From assembly GCA_030601545.1 (NCBI GenBank), contig JAUVTM010000091.1:1-7794 (forward strand): a DNA stretch of 7,794 nucleotides, in the 5' to 3' direction. A program made the position numbers and the translations under genes. Shown here piece by piece: positions 5,931 through 7,794 of this stretch (position 1 is its first letter; each line of letters starts with the position of its first letter). This stretch comes from Syntrophobacterales bacterium (lineage in GTDB: Bacteria > Desulfobacterota > Syntrophobacteria > BM002). Under the pieces are notes generated by a model that saw nothing but the letters and a program-made list of their open reading frames with translations, had not been told where the DNA came from and made no database searches.

Positions 5931-7276
5931 GAACAAGAACCGCTCTCATCTATCTTACCGTTTTCTTGGTACTTGCCGGATATTTTTACTACTTCGAGGT
6001 AGTTGGCCGCAGGGCCCGTACCGAGCAGGAAGAGGCAGCCCGTCATCTTTTCCAGGTAGACACAGCCCAAATCACTGCCCTGCAACTGGACAAAGGTGAG
6101 GGCAAACCCATCCACCTGATAAAAAACGGCCATTGGCAGATTGTTGAACCCATACGTAGCCGGGGCGATGAGTTCACCGTGGAAAGTCTATTGACCACCC
6201 TGGAGTCCCTTAAGATGGAGCGCGAGGTAGAGGCTGCGGCTCAAGATCTTCAGCCGTATGGTCTCGACCAACCAATGCTGCACCTCTCCTTTCTGGCGGC
6301 CGGCTCCCGGCACCAATTGCGCATTGGGGCCAAAGCAGTGGTGGTAAATCAGTACTACGCCAGCGGCGACCAGGAAAACCGTGTGGTCTTGATCTCCGGG
6401 GCGAAGCAGCAAATATTGAACAGGGGTCTCTTTGATTTGCGCAGTAAGGAATTTTTCACTGTGAACAGTGATGAGGTTGACAGGATAGAAATTCAGCGTG
6501 GCAAGAACAAGCTGCTTCTGACCCGAGTGGGGGGGGAAAGTTGGCTGGCGCCTGCAGCGGTTGAGGTCAAGATCAAGACTCCCAAAGTGGAACGGTTTCT
6601 CGGTCTGCTTTTCCGCTTGCGCGCCAAACGATTTCTTGACAACGAGGAAGGAAATCTTGCTCGACTGGGATTGGACCCTGCCAAGATTCGAATCCAGATC
6701 ACTGCCAAAGAAAAAACCGAGACCTTGCTGCTCGGGAATATGAGGAAGGACCAAGGCACGTACGCCAAAGGCGGGGAATTTCCCGGGGCGGCCATGGTGG
6801 ACGAGAAACTATTGGCAGAGCTGCCCCGGACTCTAAGCGATCTGGAAGACCGCACCTTATTGGTATTCGACCTGGGTCAGGTCCAGGCTCTGACGCTGGT
6901 CTTGGCTGACGAGGCTGACAGGCTGGAGAGAAATGAGGATACATGGAATTGGCTTGGCGATGGACAGCGAAAAGATCCAGAAAACTGGCGGGTCAACTCC
7001 ATGCTCTGGAACCTGCAGGAACTAGAGTACCTCCCTGGTGACTTCCCCCGGGAGCAATCTTCTGCCGACAACAAAGAGCTAGGCCTGGTTCTCTACTCTG
7101 AAAATGATGAGAAGCTTGGTACATTTTCCCTGGCAGAAGTTCCGTCTGAAAAGACTGTACGCGGAGTGCTCCGGTTCTCCAAAGCAAACGAGACAGCTCG
7201 AGCCTATTGGCTGAGTGGCGAATCACTCAGGGAGTTGCACGAAAACGCCAAGAAGCTGCTAGCCCCAGAGTCATAG
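5927..7276 (+). CDS. DUF4340 domain membrane-anchored protein
   Basis: The 449-residue protein starts with a single membrane segment (about residues 6-24, ALIYLTVFLVLAGYFYYF). The remainder is predicted to lie outside the cytoplasm, as in DUF4340 proteins, which regularly accompany GldG-like ABC operons. No enzymatic motif is visible. The extracytoplasmic part contains three similar units (about 47-137, 183-270 and 318-405). Each has a short hydrophobic strand, a Trp-containing strand (W70, W206, W341), a helix and a Leu-Gly-Leu type turn (YGLD 111-114, LGLD 247-250, LGLV 385-388). ATG 5927 is chosen because GGAGA (5914-5918) sits 8 bases upstream and the ATG overlaps the preceding stop. An in-frame start at 5849 would add 26 polar residues in front of the anchor. 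It is probably the last gene of the operon and a structural partner of the GldG-like protein. Confidence 0.87.
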   Translation: MRTRTALIYLTVFLVLAGYFYYFEVVGRRARTEQEEAARHLFQVDTAQITALQLDKGEGKPIHLIKNGHWQIVEPIRSRGDEFTVESLLTTLESLKMEREVEAAAQDLQPYGLDQPMLHLSFLAAGSRHQLRIGAKAVVVNQYYASGDQENRVVLISGAKQQILNRGLFDLRSKEFFTVNSDEVDRIEIQRGKNKLLLTRVGGESWLAPAAVEVKIKTPKVERFLGLLFRLRAKRFLDNEEGNLARLGLDPAKIRIQITAKEKTETLLLGNMRKDQGTYAKGGEFPGAAMVDEKLLAELPRTLSDLEDRTLLVFDLGQVQALTLVLADEADRLERNEDTWNWLGDGQRKDPENWRVNSMLWNLQELEYLPGDFPREQSSADNKELGLVLYSENDEKLGTFSLAEVPSEKTVRGVLRFSKANETARAYWLSGESLRELHENAKKLLAPES

Positions 7277-7309
7277 ATTGGGGATTGCGGATTTGGGATT
7301 TGGCTTCGC

Positions 7310-7357
7310 GTCATGTGCCTTCGGCGTCATTAGGTCACTACGCTGCGCTGTCATTTG
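7310..7357. repeat. octamer-phased GTCA repeat block
   Basis: GTCA occurs at 7310, 7326, 7334 and 7350, that is at intervals of 16, 8 and 16 bases. Cut into octamers, four of six begin with GTCA (GTCATGTG, GTCATTAG, GTCACTAC, GTCATTTG). The block is short and degenerate, so this could be a decayed minisatellite or chance. Confidence 0.4.
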
Positions 7358-7376
7358 TTGTAAGACGTATAAGATC

Positions 7377-7395
7377 GCGGCTAGAAAGCCGCTCC
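7377..7395 (-). repeat. REP-like hairpin 1
   Basis: GCGGCT (7377-7382) and AGCCGC (7387-7392) form a perfect 6-base stem with a four-base loop. Read on the minus strand, the hairpin is preceded by GTGGGAG, so a GGAG tetranucleotide (complement of 7392-7395) abuts the stem. This is the layout of REP elements mobilised by RAYT (TnpA-REP) proteins. Confidence 0.6.
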
Positions 7396-7411
7396 CACAG
7401 AAACTACTTTT

Positions 7412-7435
7412 GGCGGGCACAGAGGCCCGCCCTAC
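7412..7435 (-). repeat. REP-like hairpin 2
   Basis: GGCGGGC (7412-7418) and GCCCGCC (7425-7431) form a perfect 7-base GC-rich stem with a six-base loop ACAGAG. On the minus strand it is preceded directly by GTAG (complement of 7432-7435), the classic REP head. It has the same orientation as hairpin 1, and the two stems are 19 bases apart. It could also act as a transcription barrier after the DUF4340 gene, although no T-tract follows. Confidence 0.6.
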
Positions 7436-7460
7436 CAAAGCAGCAGGGCCTGGGGCGAAT

Positions 7461-7489
7461 TTGAAATTTCTTACTCTATGCCCTATGCT
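7461..7489 (+). promoter_or_regulatory. weak candidate promoter of the hydrolase gene
   Basis: TTGAAA (7461-7466) is followed after 17 bases by TATGCT (7484-7489), which matches the -10 consensus at 4 of 6 positions. The -10 lies inside the 7-base tandem array, so nearly the same box recurs every 7 bases. This is weak on sequence alone, but it is the best pair seen before the hydrolase gene. Confidence 0.2.
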
Positions 7490-7522
7490 CTATGCCCTAT
7501 GCCCTATCCCCTATGCCCTATG
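7474..7522. repeat. seven tandem copies of a 7-base unit CYCTATG
   Basis: Seven consecutive heptamers run in perfect register: CTCTATG, CCCTATG, CTCTATG, CCCTATG, CCCTATC, CCCTATG, CCCTATG. Differences are limited to one C/T position and a single G to C change. Because 7 is not a multiple of 3 the array cannot be neutral inside a gene, which supports its being non-coding. Copy number may vary by slippage. Confidence 0.9.
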
Positions 7523-7561
7523 CTTACCTACTGACTACTGGATTTGGGATTGGAATGACCG

Positions 7562-7794
7562 ATGCTCTCTGAAAAAGGTCTCATCTTTTTCCCCATGCCG
7601 GCACTTGAAGGGACGCCGAAGGACTATCAGTTAAGCTACGAAAATGTATTTTTCCCGGCTGCTGACACCACCCGTTTGCACGGTTGGTTTGTGCCGTCCT
7701 CTGATCCCGAGGTAAACACCACCCTTCTCTGGTTTCACGGTAACGCCGGCAACATAAGTCATCGCTTGGAAAATCTTGCCCTCCTTCATCGGTA
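7562..7794 (+). CDS. alpha/beta hydrolase, N-terminal part (runs off the window)
   Basis: The frame from ATG 7562 stays open for 77 codons to the window edge. The visible part matches the start of COG1073-type alpha/beta hydrolases (BEM46/YfhR-like): LIFFP (7-11), LHGWFVP (39-45) and LLWFHGNAGN (55-64), where HGNAGN forms the oxyanion-hole region. The nucleophile serine, the acid and the histidine would lie beyond the window, so activity cannot be judged. Many relatives have an N-terminal membrane helix before the FFP motif; this one begins only six residues before it and appears cytoplasmic. An in-frame TGA at 7556-7558 rules out any extension upstream. The ribosome site is poor. It is separated from the ABC operon by 285 bases of repeats and is probably an independent unit. 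The substrate is unknown, most likely an ester. Confidence 0.85.
   Translation, partial: MLSEKGLIFFPMPALEGTPKDYQLSYENVFFPAADTTRLHGWFVPSSDPEVNTTLLWFHGNAGNISHRLENLALLHR

Larger units (their letters stand above)
7289..7551. repeat. intergenic repeat patchwork bounded by a 12-base direct repeat
   Basis: GGATTTGGGATT occurs at 7289-7300 and again at 7540-7551, framing the whole gene-free stretch between the DUF4340 gene and the hydrolase gene. Inside lie a GTCA-phased block, two REP-like hairpins and a 7-base tandem array, listed separately. Nothing here looks coding: the frames that stay open run through tandem repeats. It resembles an accumulation site for short intergenic repeats; no transposase or target-site signature beyond the direct repeat is seen. 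Confidence 0.55.

Noticed and set aside
7377..7522. CRISPR array
   Set aside because: The repeats are 7-base tandem units and two unlike hairpins, with no 20-40 base direct repeats separated by unique spacers.
7278..7634. 118-residue frame across the intergenic repeats into the hydrolase gene
   Set aside because: Much of it is translation of the 7-base tandem array (repeated YALCP-type residues) and REP-like hairpins, and it conflicts with the hydrolase frame.

Overview
The window looks like a piece of a chromosome from a Gram-negative bacterium of moderate GC content. The gene content (an omega subunit with a long acidic tail, a type I DnaJ, and an ABC/GldG-like/DUF4340 cassette) and the style of the intergenic repeats best fit Desulfobacterota (the former Deltaproteobacteria). 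That assignment is an inference from family resemblance and was not tested by any search. All genes lie on the + strand and show ordinary Shine-Dalgarno sequences and tight spacing.

Layout. Bases 1-52 may be the tail of an upstream gene, followed by a convincing intrinsic terminator (58-110). A repeat-rich spacer with a long imperfect inverted repeat (112-226) leads to a likely promoter (238-266) and then rpoZ (290-646). A small helical-repeat (TPR-like) protein gene of unknown function follows after 12 bases. A 279-base spacer holds weak hairpins, a near-consensus sigma-70 promoter (1242-1270) and a leader stem-loop (1289-1313) in front of dnaJ (1391-2527).

From dnaJ on, five genes follow one another with small gaps or 4-base ATGA overlaps: dnaJ, a 71-residue four-cysteine zinc-ribbon-like protein, an ABC ATPase, an ABC-2 type permease, a GldG-like membrane-anchored auxiliary protein and a DUF4340 membrane-anchored protein. 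The last four form a recognised but poorly understood cassette: ATPase and permease form the transporter core, and the two anchored proteins probably form its extracytoplasmic part. The substrate is unknown. Whether dnaJ and the zinc protein are co-transcribed with the cassette is suggested by spacing only.

Bases 7277-7561 are a patchwork of non-coding repeats: a 12-base direct repeat at both ends, an octamer-phased GTCA pattern, two REP-like GC-rich hairpins in the same orientation, and seven tandem 7-base units. The window ends inside an alpha/beta hydrolase gene (7562 onward) that carries the HGNAGN oxyanion-hole motif.

No tRNA, rRNA, CRISPR array, transposase or integrase was seen. The most system-like element is the chaperone-adjacent ABC/GldG-like/DUF4340 operon; the most unusual DNA is the repeat patchwork at 7277-7561.
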